The notes beneath the pieces are model-generated. The model saw only the letters and a program-made list of their open reading frames with translations. It was not told the origin of the DNA and made no database searches. Of a stretch of DNA of 14,039 nucleotides, positions 1 through 6,310 are shown piece after piece (positions within the stretch are counted from its first letter, which is position 1; each line of letters begins with the position of its first letter). The translations under genes and the position numbers were made by a program. The DNA comes from JAFRXK01 sp045603305 (GTDB taxonomy: Bacteria; Bacillota; Clostridia; Lachnospirales; Lachnospiraceae), in the NCBI GenBank assembly GCA_045603305.1, contig JAZULV010000038.1:1-14039 (forward strand), in the 5' to 3' direction.

Positions 1-240
1 ATACTTGAAAGAAACGGTATAAGTGCATCAAGAATTCATTTTGACACAAAAGGTAATGCTATACTTTATATTGAAAGTATCATTGTTGAATTGGGGGACA
101 ACAGCAATATTGATGGGCAGATCATAGAGTTGAAAAATATACTTCCGATACTGGAAGGACAGGCAGGAACTCTTGATATGACATACTACAGAGATGACAG
201 GGATGATATTTCATATCCTTTTACATATGATAAAAAATAG
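1..240 (+). CDS. ftsQ: Cell-division protein FtsQ/DivIB, C-terminal end (partial)
   Basis: An open frame enters from the left edge and ends at the TAG at 238–240, leaving 79 residues. The visible part has the pattern of the FtsQ/DivIB C-terminal region: a β-rich stretch, then VELGDN, a helix ending in NILPILEG and the closing GTLDMTYY motif. FtsQ/DivIB is a single-pass membrane protein of the divisome that helps regulate septal peptidoglycan synthesis with DivIC and FtsL. Its position about 100 bp upstream of ftsZ agrees with a division cluster. The start and membrane segment lie outside the window. The name rests on a short C-terminal match and on context, so it is likely rather than certain. 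Confidence 0.72.
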   Translation: MLERNGISASRIHFDTKGNAILYIESIIVELGDNSNIDGQIIELKNILPILEGQAGTLDMTYYRDDRDDISYPFTYDKK

Positions 241-260
241 ATAAAGAATGTAAGTTCGTA

Positions 261-289
261 TTGATATTTTATTTTAAAAATAATATTAT
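261..289 (+). promoter_or_regulatory. Predicted σA promoter of ftsZ
   Basis: TTGATA at 261–266 and TATTAT at 284–289 are separated by exactly 17 bp in a very AT-rich spacer between ftsQ and ftsZ. The expected transcript start is near 296, giving a leader of about 45 nt before the TTG start. The whole spacer is AT-rich, so chance matches are easy. Confidence 0.5.
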
Positions 290-340
290 ATATATAATTA
301 TACTTATGTGTTTAATTTGCGGTTATGAGGAGGAATTGTT

Positions 341-1552
341 TTGATAGAGATTATGGTTAATGATACAGATGGTGCTGCTAAGATTATTGTTATTGGTGTT
401 GGCGGTGCCGGCAACAATGCTGTTAACAGGATGATAGATGAAAATATTAGTGGTGTTGAGTTTATTGGTATAAATACGGACAAGCAGGCTTTACAGATGT
501 GTAAGGCTCCTACAGCATTGCAGATTGGCGAGAAACTTACAAAGGGTCTTGGTGCAGGTGCTAAGCCTGAGATTGGAGAGAAAGCAGCTGAAGAAAGTGC
601 AGAAGAGATTGCAGAGGCTATAAAGGATGCTGACATGGTATTTGTTACATGCGGCATGGGCGGTGGTACAGGAACCGGTGCCGCTCCTGTTATTGCGTCT
701 ATCGCTAAGGGTCTTGGTATCCTTACAGTAGGTGTTGTGACTAAGCCTTTCAGATTTGAGGGCAAGGTTCGTATGAATAATGCCAGCGAAGGTATTGCAA
801 AGCTTAAAGAGTATGTGGATACTCTTATTGTTATTCCTAATGACAGACTTCTTGAGATAGTTGACAGAAGGACAAGTATGCCTGATGCCCTTAGAAAGGC
901 AGATGAGGTTCTTCAGCAGGCAGTACAGGGAATTACAGATTTGATTAATGTTCCTGCGCTTATTAACCTTGACTTTGCAGACGTTCAGACTGTTATGAGA
1001 GATAAGGGTGTAGCACATATCGGTATTGGAACAGGCCATGGTGAAGAGAAGACAGTTGAGGCTATTAAGTCTGCAATTGCAAGTCCTCTTCTTGAGACAA
1101 CAATCGAAGGTGCAAGCAATGTTATCGTTAATGTATCAGGTGATGTGGCACTTCTTGAAGTACACGAGGCTGTTGGATATGTTCAGGAACTTGCAGGTGA
1201 AGATGCGAATATTATTTTCGGTGCTATGTATGATGAGAATATGCAGGACGAGGCAGTTATCACTGTTATTGCTACCGGACTTAATGAGAATATTCTTGAA
1301 GGATACAAAAAGACTGTAGCTGCATCATATCCGGCTAAGTCGTTTAAAGATACCGAAGCAAGTGCTGACAGAGTCAGCAAGCCTGTAGCAACTCCTACAA
1401 GAGCAGCTACAAAGAGCGTTGACTGGTCTTCATTTAAGTCAGATAACAGTTCTTATAAAGCGGTAGAGCCGGCAAGAAAGCTTGATGCTGCTAAGTTAGA
1501 TGACAGCAATTCAGATATAAAGATTCCTGTATTTCTTCAGAAGAAGAGATAA
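341..1552 (+). CDS. ftsZ: Cell-division GTPase FtsZ
   Basis: FtsZ is the tubulin-like GTPase that polymerises into the cytoplasmic Z-ring and recruits the divisome. The 403-residue protein has the nucleotide-binding GGAGNNAVNRM loop (about residues 21–31), the tubulin signature GGGTGTG (107–113) and the catalytic T7 loop NLDFADV (209–215) that completes the GTPase site of the neighbouring subunit. A poorly conserved linker (about 325–390) leads to the C-terminal peptide IPVFLQKKR, a version of the usual partner-binding tail. The start is taken as TTG at 341, because AGGAGG at 328–333 sits 7 nt before it; the ATG at 353 would be 19 nt away. Family members in Lachnospiraceae also begin with an LEI-like sequence. 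No ftsA lies between ftsQ and ftsZ. A terminator follows, so the gene ends its transcript. Confidence 0.98.
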   Translation: MIEIMVNDTDGAAKIIVIGVGGAGNNAVNRMIDENISGVEFIGINTDKQALQMCKAPTALQIGEKLTKGLGAGAKPEIGEKAAEESAEEIAEAIKDADMVFVTCGMGGGTGTGAAPVIASIAKGLGILTVGVVTKPFRFEGKVRMNNASEGIAKLKEYVDTLIVIPNDRLLEIVDRRTSMPDALRKADEVLQQAVQGITDLINVPALINLDFADVQTVMRDKGVAHIGIGTGHGEEKTVEAIKSAIASPLLETTIEGASNVIVNVSGDVALLEVHEAVGYVQELAGEDANIIFGAMYDENMQDEAVITVIATGLNENILEGYKKTVAASYPAKSFKDTEASADRVSKPVATPTRAATKSVDWSSFKSDNSSYKAVEPARKLDAAKLDDSNSDIKIPVFLQKKR

Positions 1553-1872
1553 TAACTTAATTTAATATTAGAGTAATAAGAGTATTCAGATGCAGTGAGG
1601 ACTGTGGACGGGTACTCTTTTTGTTTTCTGTACCGGCTTCGTAAATACAATTATCAAGTAATAGAGATTGAGATTATGACAATTTGTGCATATTTTACTA
1701 ATTGCATATTCTAACCAAAAGACATTGAAAATAGTTGTCAATTGTGATATTGTTATTTTAAGGGAATTACCATAAGATTATTAATTTGACTTGTGTGAGA
1801 AAAAATACCCGGTCACTATTTTCAATTAGAAAGAGTAGCAAAAAGGCAAAAAATAATATGGAGGAAGCAAGT
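1553..1872 (+). other. Intergenic region between ftsZ and the orphan membrane gene
   Basis: Apart from the ftsZ terminator, this 320-bp AT-rich stretch shows only a possible weak promoter, TTGAAA at 1725–1730 and TATTGT at 1748–1753 (17-bp spacer). It could drive the gene at 1873. A frame open from TTG 1786 into that gene has no ribosome site and looks like read-back rather than coding sequence. No RNA gene or repeat was recognised. Confidence 0.5.
1578..1625 (+). terminator. Rho-independent terminator after ftsZ
   Basis: AAGAGTATTC at 1578–1587 pairs with GGGTACTCTT at 1610–1619 over 10 bp (two G·U). An inner CAGT/ACTG hairpin (1593–1596 with 1601–1604) lies in the loop, and a T-rich run TTTTTGTTTT follows. 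Confidence 0.75.
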
Positions 1873-2469
1873 ATGACTATATTTGATAGAAAAATCACAA
1901 AAATTATAATTGGTGTAATTATATCAATTGTTTTACTATTAAGTATCCTGACTATATTAGTACCATTTATTATGTTAGCTAATGAGAAAGAGTTTTTGAA
2001 AGATGAGCTGGATAATACGTTCATCAACGAGAAGTTTTCAAGCTGGAAACCAGCAGCAATTGCTGATTGGGGTGGTTTCATGATACCTAATGAATGGAAT
2101 ATTTCAAATGATACAGACATAATGAAAATAACTGATATGGAAGATAATATTATTGCGTTTGGGACATTTATCGGGTTACCGGACTCTAAATTCACAACCT
2201 ATGAAGAATTTCTGACAGCAACTGAAAATGTAGATGTGTCTGAAATTACATATGACTATGTTCCGGGGTTTGCGGCAATAGATTATTCTTACTTTGGTAA
2301 AATGATAATACCGAATGCAGATGACAAAACTTATTACTATATATCGTTGAAGGAAGATCAAAAAACTGAATTAATCATGGTTTTTCCACCGGATTCAGCT
2401 ATGGATCATGACAAGCTTCTTGATATTGCCCAGGCAATTGTATTTTCATATTGTTTTCCGGAGGAATAA
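1873..2469 (+). CDS. Unrecognised membrane-anchored extracytoplasmic protein
   Basis: The function is not recognised. The 198-residue product begins with a short basic segment (MTIFDRKITK) and one long hydrophobic helix at about residues 10–35, then a hydrophilic domain of about 160 residues. It is therefore probably anchored in the membrane with the C-terminal domain outside. That domain alternates strands and acidic turns (for example a WGGFMIPNEWNIS stretch, and an ending helix LLDIAQAIVF), a layout reminiscent of small PsbP/MOG1-like domains; this is a guess from pattern only. The ATG at 1873 is chosen because GGAGG at 1860–1864 lies 8 nt upstream; an in-frame ATG at 1858 overlaps that ribosome site. 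It stands between ftsZ and spoIIGA, which are adjacent or nearly so in many spore-formers, so it may be a lineage-specific insertion. Confidence 0.75.
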   Translation: MTIFDRKITKIIIGVIISIVLLLSILTILVPFIMLANEKEFLKDELDNTFINEKFSSWKPAAIADWGGFMIPNEWNISNDTDIMKITDMEDNIIAFGTFIGLPDSKFTTYEEFLTATENVDVSEITYDYVPGFAAIDYSYFGKMIIPNADDKTYYYISLKEDQKTELIMVFPPDSAMDHDKLLDIAQAIVFSYCFPEE

Positions 2470-2635
2470 TTTATAATATATTTTATGGAAAGAAATCTTA
2501 CTGGTATAGTTTGCTAATATGATAAAAGATGTTGACATATCAGCAAAAACATTACTGTGCGATAAACCATATACGGTTATCAAAGCAGCCAAGGATGATT
2601 AACATACAATATAGCATTTAACAAAAAGTATAATC

Positions 2636-2672
2636 AAAGCTGTTGCTATTTTTTAATAGCAGCAGCTTTTTT
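2636..2672 (+). terminator. Strong rho-independent terminator
   Basis: A 15-bp stem (2636–2650 with 2655–2669, one G·U) closes a TTTT loop and runs directly into a stretch of six T residues. It insulates spoIIGA from the upstream gene. Confidence 0.9.
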
Positions 2673-2801
2673 ATAAACTTCAGTATCACTTTAAATAATA
2701 AATTCGCCACAAAAATACATTTTAGGTACTGTTTTTGATGGTTAATAAACGAATATCACGAATTCATATTCTTAAATAAGACAGATTGTGCGTATGAATA
2801 T

Positions 2802-2810
2802 TGGTATAAT
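2802..2810 (+). promoter_or_regulatory. Extended −10 promoter element upstream of spoIIGA
   Basis: A perfect TATAAT at 2805–2810 is preceded by TG and one base (2802–2804), an extended −10 element. No good −35 hexamer is seen at 17 bp. In Bacillus, spoIIG uses σA with Spo0A and has a non-standard spacer, so a weak −35 would fit activator dependence; no convincing Spo0A box was found. Confidence 0.5.
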
Positions 2811-2855
2811 ACCCATGTCTGTTAGATATGAATGCGAAAGAAGGTGGTATGGGAA

Positions 2856-3745
2856 GTGGAATATACAGTATATCTGGATGTTTTGTTTTTGGTGAACTGG
2901 CTGATGGATATATTCCTATTGTACATAACAGGTAAATTCCTTAAAGAGAAGATTGTAAAAAAAAAGTCGCAGTTGCTGCTGCACTGGGAGCGTTGTGGGC
3001 AGTAGCAATTATTTATGTAAGATTTAAGTATGTATGGTTAACAATGCTTGTTACTTATCTGGTGATAAGCGCACTTATGGTGTTTATATGTTTTCCGGTA
3101 AAAAGCGTGAGAAAGCTTATAGAAGGTGTAATTGTTTTATATGGAGCAGCTTTTATTTTTGGGGGAATATTAAACACAATTTATTTTAATTTTGGATTAG
3201 GTGTTCTGGTAAGAAGACTTATATGGGGAGAGTATAGAAATATAACGGTAATTATTATTTTAGGATTTGCTGTCATGATATTTATATGCAGACTGATAAA
3301 GAATTATGAGCAGCAAATCGTAAAAAGGCGTCACACATATAATGTAACGCTTGTTCATAAGGATAAAAATGTCGAAGTGAAGGCTTTGTATGATACCGGC
3401 AATTGTCTTAGAGAACCAATAAGCAAAAGGCCGGTATCAATCTGTATCGGGGATGTTGCAGATAAGTTATTGGGTGAAAAGTCTTCGGTATTGGTGAATA
3501 TAATGGAGTGTATGGATTCACAAGCCTTTTTAGATGAAAAAGTATATGTAGTTCCATTTATGTCAGTGGGTAATGAAAACGGATTAATTGTTGCAATTGA
3601 GATAGAAGCTATGGAGATACATTTACGGGGGAAAACAGTCGAAGAAAAAAGAAGTTTAATAGGATTTTGTAAGGGGCGGATTAACAATGATTTATCCTAT
3701 AGTATGATATTGAACTCGGCTGTTCTGAGTAATGACATAGAATGA
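2856..3745 (+). CDS. spoIIGA: Pro-σE processing protease SpoIIGA, read through a −1 frameshift
   Basis: SpoIIGA is the mother-cell membrane aspartic protease that removes the pro-sequence of σE after a forespore signal. The start is GTG at 2856, with GAAGGTGG 8 nt upstream. The first frame gives VEYTVYLDVLFLVNW…, the typical SpoIIGA N-terminus with helix 1, but would stop at TAG 3003 after 49 residues. The rest (further helices, then a soluble domain with LYDTGN, catalytic Asp at about 180 of 296) lies in the −1 frame and ends at TGA 3743–3745. The two frames join cleanly in the nine-A run at 2957–2965. With a −1 shift there, the product is 296 residues, close to the 309 of Bacillus. The protease domain looks intact, which argues against an old pseudogene. 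sigE follows after 21 nt, probably in one transcript. A single missing A (real mutation or sequence error) would look identical. Confidence 0.85.
2957..3008 (+). promoter_or_regulatory. Candidate −1 frameshift signal in spoIIGA: slippery run plus stem-loop
   Basis: In the first reading frame the codons are GTA AAA AAA AAG, so 2960–2966 is a slippery A_AAA_AAG heptamer, as in E. coli dnaX. A 6-nt spacer (2967–2972) is followed by a 10-bp stem, TTGCTGCTGC (2973–2982) with GCAGTAGCAA (2999–3008), one G·U pair and a 16-nt loop. A −1 slip restores the SpoIIGA frame exactly (next codon GTC at 2966). Nine consecutive A residues could also cause RNA-polymerase slippage. Only a weak purine-rich stretch (AAAGAGAAG at 2943–2951) could act as an upstream Shine–Dalgarno stimulator. 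The stem lies in alanine-rich coding DNA, so it could be chance. Confidence 0.5.
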
Positions 3746-3766
3746 AAACAACAGGGGGAAAAAGAG

Positions 3767-4507
3767 ATGATTATAAAAGTGTCAGTACCAAGTCGCTTCA
3801 GGTTTAGAATGAGACCTTCATTTAAAAACCTGGTGGTTCCAAGACAGGGGGAAATTCATTATATAGGAGGAAGTGAAATACTTCCGGCACCGTTAGAGGC
3901 AGAAGAAGAGGCTCGAATGATTGAACTGCTGGGGTCTGATAAAAATGATACAGCGAGGTCAATTCTTATAGAGCATAATCTGCGGCTGGTAGTGTACATA
4001 GCAAAGAAGTTTGATAACACCGGTGTAGGTGTAGAAGATTTAATATCAATCGGTTCAATTGGTTTGATAAAGGCGATAAATACATATAACAGTGAGAAAC
4101 AGATTAAGCTGGCAACTTATGCGTCAAGATGCATTGAAAATGAAATTCTTATGTATCTCAGACGCAACAGTAAAACTAAAATGGAGGTATCCTTCGACGA
4201 GCCTCTAAATGTAGATTGGGATGGTAATGAACTTTTGCTATCAGATATACTTGGTACTGACGATGATATTATTTCAAGAGGTCTGGAGGACGAAGCAGAG
4301 ATGAAGCTTCTTAATCTTGCCATTTCAAAATTAAATGAAAGAGAAAAGCGGATTGTCCAGCTTAGGTTTGGACTGGATGATGCAGACGGAAAAGAAATGA
4401 CACAGAAAGAAGTTGCGGATTTATTGGGTATATCCCAGTCATATATATCAAGACTGGAAAAGAGAATAATTAATAGATTAAAAAAAGAAATTGTACGATT
4501 TGAATAA
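3767..4507 (+). CDS. sigE: Sporulation sigma factor σE (mother cell), pro-form
   Basis: σE directs early mother-cell transcription after asymmetric division. The 246-residue protein begins with a basic, amphipathic segment of about 31 residues, then HYIGGSEILPAPL. This matches the site where pro-σE is cut by SpoIIGA (before the YIGGSE-type motif). Region 2 follows, with NLRLVVYIAKKF (about 71–82), DLISIGSIGLIKAI (91–104) and a LATYASRCIENEI stretch. Region 4 covers roughly 185–246 and ends in a helix-turn-helix (QKEVADLLGISQSYISRLEKR). AGGGGGA at 3753–3759 lies 8 nt before the ATG. It sits directly behind spoIIGA, its protease, as in other spore-formers. The σA promoter of the next gene overlaps its 3' end. 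Confidence 0.96.
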   Translation: MIIKVSVPSRFRFRMRPSFKNLVVPRQGEIHYIGGSEILPAPLEAEEEARMIELLGSDKNDTARSILIEHNLRLVVYIAKKFDNTGVGVEDLISIGSIGLIKAINTYNSEKQIKLATYASRCIENEILMYLRRNSKTKMEVSFDEPLNVDWDGNELLLSDILGTDDDIISRGLEDEAEMKLLNLAISKLNEREKRIVQLRFGLDDADGKEMTQKEVADLLGISQSYISRLEKRIINRLKKEIVRFE

Positions 4508-4519
4508 CTGTGCTATAAT
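4491..4519 (+). promoter_or_regulatory. Strong predicted σA promoter of the lipoprotein gene
   Basis: TTGTAC at 4491–4496 and TATAAT at 4514–4519 are exactly 17 bp apart, with an extended −10 TG at 4511–4512. The −35 lies inside the last codons of sigE, so the next gene can be transcribed independently of the spoIIGA–sigE transcript. Confidence 0.7.
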
Positions 4520-4553
4520 AAATATGATTTGCTTTTTTAGGAGGTATATTATA

Positions 4554-5228
4554 ATGAGAAAGCACAGTGCTACAGGTGTGTTTACAATTATAGCATTAAT
4601 TGTTTTATTGATAACTATGTCAGGATGTATTAAGCAGGAGAATCCAAATCTCAAGACTTATCAGGATTATGTTAAGGCTATGCTTGATGTTAATTATCAC
4701 GGAGATTGTGAGATGTATATGCAGTTAAGCGGCTCTGATAATGGTGAAGATGTATATAATGAATGTATAAATAATGTGGCTGAAACACTTGTTGCTAATT
4801 ATGCAATCGAAGAAGATATGCTCTCAGCTGATATGCTTAAGCGTCTCAACACTATTTCAAAGGAACTTTGCGGTAAGGCATCTTATACGGTTGACGAAGC
4901 TGTATATAGTGATGATATTTATACGGTTAATGTTAATGTAAAGTCATTTAATTATTTCGAGACTGCAAAAGCAGCTTTTGACAGTTATATTGATGATTTT
5001 AATAACAGAGCAGCTAATGGTGAGTTCCTTGAGATGACAGAAGGTGAGTATGAGACCAAATATGCCGAAGGTGTTATTGAATTACTTGAGACATCATTGC
5101 TTGAGAGTTCTTATGGCGAGGAAAGCTCATATATTGTAACAATACTGGTCAATGAGAACGGAGAGAGTTATGTAAGTGACAGCGATTATGCCCGTATTGC
5201 TTCGTTGATATTTCCAAGTTATAATTAG
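4554..5228 (+). CDS. Unrecognised lipoprotein between sigE and sigG
   Basis: The family is not recognised. The 224-residue product starts with MRKHS, then a hydrophobic stretch (about 8–22) ending in a lipobox, ITMSGC, with the lipidated Cys at residue 25. It is therefore a predicted extracytoplasmic lipoprotein cut by signal peptidase II. The mature part is acidic, mostly helical by appearance, with few aromatic repeats and no catalytic motif that I can name. The ATG at 4554 is chosen because AGGAGG at 4539–4544 lies 9 nt before it and because the signal peptide begins there; an in-frame ATG at 4491 would overlap sigE. It has its own σA promoter and a strong terminator, so it is a one-gene unit placed inside the sporulation block rather than obviously part of it. 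Confidence 0.85.
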   Translation: MRKHSATGVFTIIALIVLLITMSGCIKQENPNLKTYQDYVKAMLDVNYHGDCEMYMQLSGSDNGEDVYNECINNVAETLVANYAIEEDMLSADMLKRLNTISKELCGKASYTVDEAVYSDDIYTVNVNVKSFNYFETAKAAFDSYIDDFNNRAANGEFLEMTEGEYETKYAEGVIELLETSLLESSYGEESSYIVTILVNENGESYVSDSDYARIASLIFPSYN

Positions 5229-5258
5229 TGTTTTTTGTTAGTTGAATATTTTGTGTTT

Positions 5259-5300
5259 TAAGTCTTTGGGATATTAGTATTTCAAAGACTTATTTATTTG
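5259..5300 (+). terminator. Rho-independent terminator after the lipoprotein gene
   Basis: A 15-bp stem pairs 5259–5273 with 5278–5292 (two G·U), closes a four-base TTAG loop and is followed by the T-rich TTTATTTG. It separates the lipoprotein gene from sigG. Confidence 0.75.
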
Positions 5301-5361
5301 TACAATTAAAAATAGTCTGTTTTTTTATAATAACATGGAAAGAATAACCTTGGTTTTCATC

Positions 5362-5391
5362 GTATAAATGCTTTGATTTTCGTGCATCATT
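5362..5391 (+). promoter_or_regulatory. Possible σF/σG-type promoter of sigG
   Basis: GTATA at 5362–5366 and CATCATT at 5385–5391 with an 18-bp spacer resemble the forespore σG pattern (GnATA-type −35, CATnnTA-type −10), allowing one mismatch. sigG is read by σF and then σG in Bacillus, so this is what one would expect here. An 8-bp inverted repeat, TTCATCGT (5356–5363) and ACGATGAA (5402–5409), brackets it. Confidence 0.42.
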
Positions 5392-5423
5392 TTATTACAA
5401 AACGATGAAGCGGAGGTTATCAA

Positions 5424-6200
5424 ATGTCTGGTTATAAGGTTGAAATCTGCGGGGTTAACACAGCACAATTACCACTATTAAGAAACGATGAGAAGGAAGA
5501 GCTTTTTAAGCGAATTAAGGCAGGAGATTTAGAAGCCAGGGAAAAGTACATTAAAGGTAACTTAAGACTGGTTCTCAGCGTAATACAGCGCTTTACAGGT
5601 AATAATGAAAATATTGATGACCTTTTTCAGATAGGCTGTATAGGTCTGATTAAAGCAATAGATAATTTTAATCCGGATATGATGGTTAAGTTTTCAACTT
5701 ATGCAGTACCGATGATTATAGGTGAGGTAAGAAGATATCTTCGTGATAATAATTCGATACGTGTATCCAGGTCACTCAGGGATACTGCATACAAAGCAAT
5801 ATATGCAAAAGAACAATTACAGAGAAAAAGTGCAAAGGAGCCTACGATATGCGAGATCGCCGAGGAGATAGGTATAAGTAAGGAGGATATAGTATTTGCC
5901 CTTGATGCCATACAAAGTCCGGTAAGCCTTTATGAACCGGTATATACTGAAGGTGGAGATGCCTTGTATGTGATGGACCAGATAAGTGATAAAAAAAATG
6001 TAGAGGAGAACTGGGTTGAAGATATATCACTCAGGGAGGCGTTAAAGGGTCTGCCGGATAGAGAGCGGCATATAATTGAGTTAAGGTTTTTTGAAGGAAG
6101 AACTCAGATGGAAGTGGCTAAGGAAGTAGATATTTCTCAGGCACAGGTGAGCCGCCTTGAGAAAAATGCATTAAAAATGATGCGAAAGTATTTATGTTAA
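5424..6200 (+). CDS. sigG: Sporulation sigma factor σG (forespore)
   Basis: σG runs late forespore transcription, including germination and spore-protection genes. The 258-residue protein opens with the σG-specific KVEICGVNTAQLPLL, which serves to tell it from σF. Region 2 includes GNLRLVLSVIQRF (about 45–57), DDLFQIGCIGLIKAI (65–79) and VKFSTYAVPMIIGEVRRYLRD (88–108), followed by the σF/σG-type SIRVSRSLRD. Region 3 spans about 115–180 and region 4 about 205–258, ending in a helix-turn-helix (QMEVAKEVDISQAQVSRLEK). GGAGG at 5412–5416 is 7 nt before the ATG. It is in the same direction as sigE, as in Bacillus, but is separated by the lipoprotein gene and its terminator, so it needs its own promoter. 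Confidence 0.95.
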   Translation: MSGYKVEICGVNTAQLPLLRNDEKEELFKRIKAGDLEAREKYIKGNLRLVLSVIQRFTGNNENIDDLFQIGCIGLIKAIDNFNPDMMVKFSTYAVPMIIGEVRRYLRDNNSIRVSRSLRDTAYKAIYAKEQLQRKSAKEPTICEIAEEIGISKEDIVFALDAIQSPVSLYEPVYTEGGDALYVMDQISDKKNVEENWVEDISLREALKGLPDRERHIIELRFFEGRTQMEVAKEVDISQAQVSRLEKNALKMMRKYLC

Positions 6201-6235
6201 TAGCTGTGATATATATTTTTGTTTAATCAATAAAA

Positions 6236-6273
6236 GAGCGTCATCTGAACTTGTGAGAGTGCAGATGACGCTT
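6236..6273. terminator. Bidirectional terminator between sigG and the symporter gene
   Basis: AGCGTCATCTG at 6237–6247 pairs perfectly with CAGATGACGCT at 6262–6272 (11 bp, 14-nt loop). It lies between two convergent genes. The T-run is better on the minus strand (CTTTTATTG) than on the plus strand. Confidence 0.7.
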
Positions 6274-6310
6274 ATCTGTTGATTATGTATATTATAGTTT
6301 AAGTTGGTTA

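Larger units (their letters stand above)
2470..2855 (+). other. Intergenic region upstream of spoIIGA
   Basis: This 386-bp stretch holds a strong terminator (2636–2672) and, further right, the likely spoIIGA promoter. A 27-codon open frame at 2519–2602 (MIKDVDIS… to TAA) ends 33 nt before the terminator but lacks a ribosome site, so it is not called as a gene. A small dyad, GAATAT (2751–2756) with ATATTC (2766–2771), and a doubled ACGAAT (2749, 2758) lie upstream of the promoter; their meaning is unknown. Confidence 0.5.

Noticed and set aside
304..1039. Long open frames antisense to ftsZ
   Set aside because: They are shadows of the strongly conserved ftsZ coding frame, without ribosome sites or recognisable products.
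2519..2602. 27-codon open frame (MIKDVDIS… to TAA) ahead of a strong terminator
   Set aside because: No ribosome site, unusual length and no family recognised; it may be a gene remnant or chance, so it is only mentioned in the intergenic entry.
2699..2763. Possible Spo0A boxes (TTCGCCA at 2703, doubled ACGAAT at 2749/2758) upstream of spoIIGA
   Set aside because: The extended match to the Spo0A box is only about 7 of 11 and the doubled ACGAAT does not fit it; positions relative to the −10 are not those of known spoIIG promoters.
2849..2937. ATG at 2849 as the spoIIGA start
   Set aside because: It opens a third frame that stops within 30 codons and gives no SpoIIGA-like sequence; the GTG at 2856 gives the family N-terminus.
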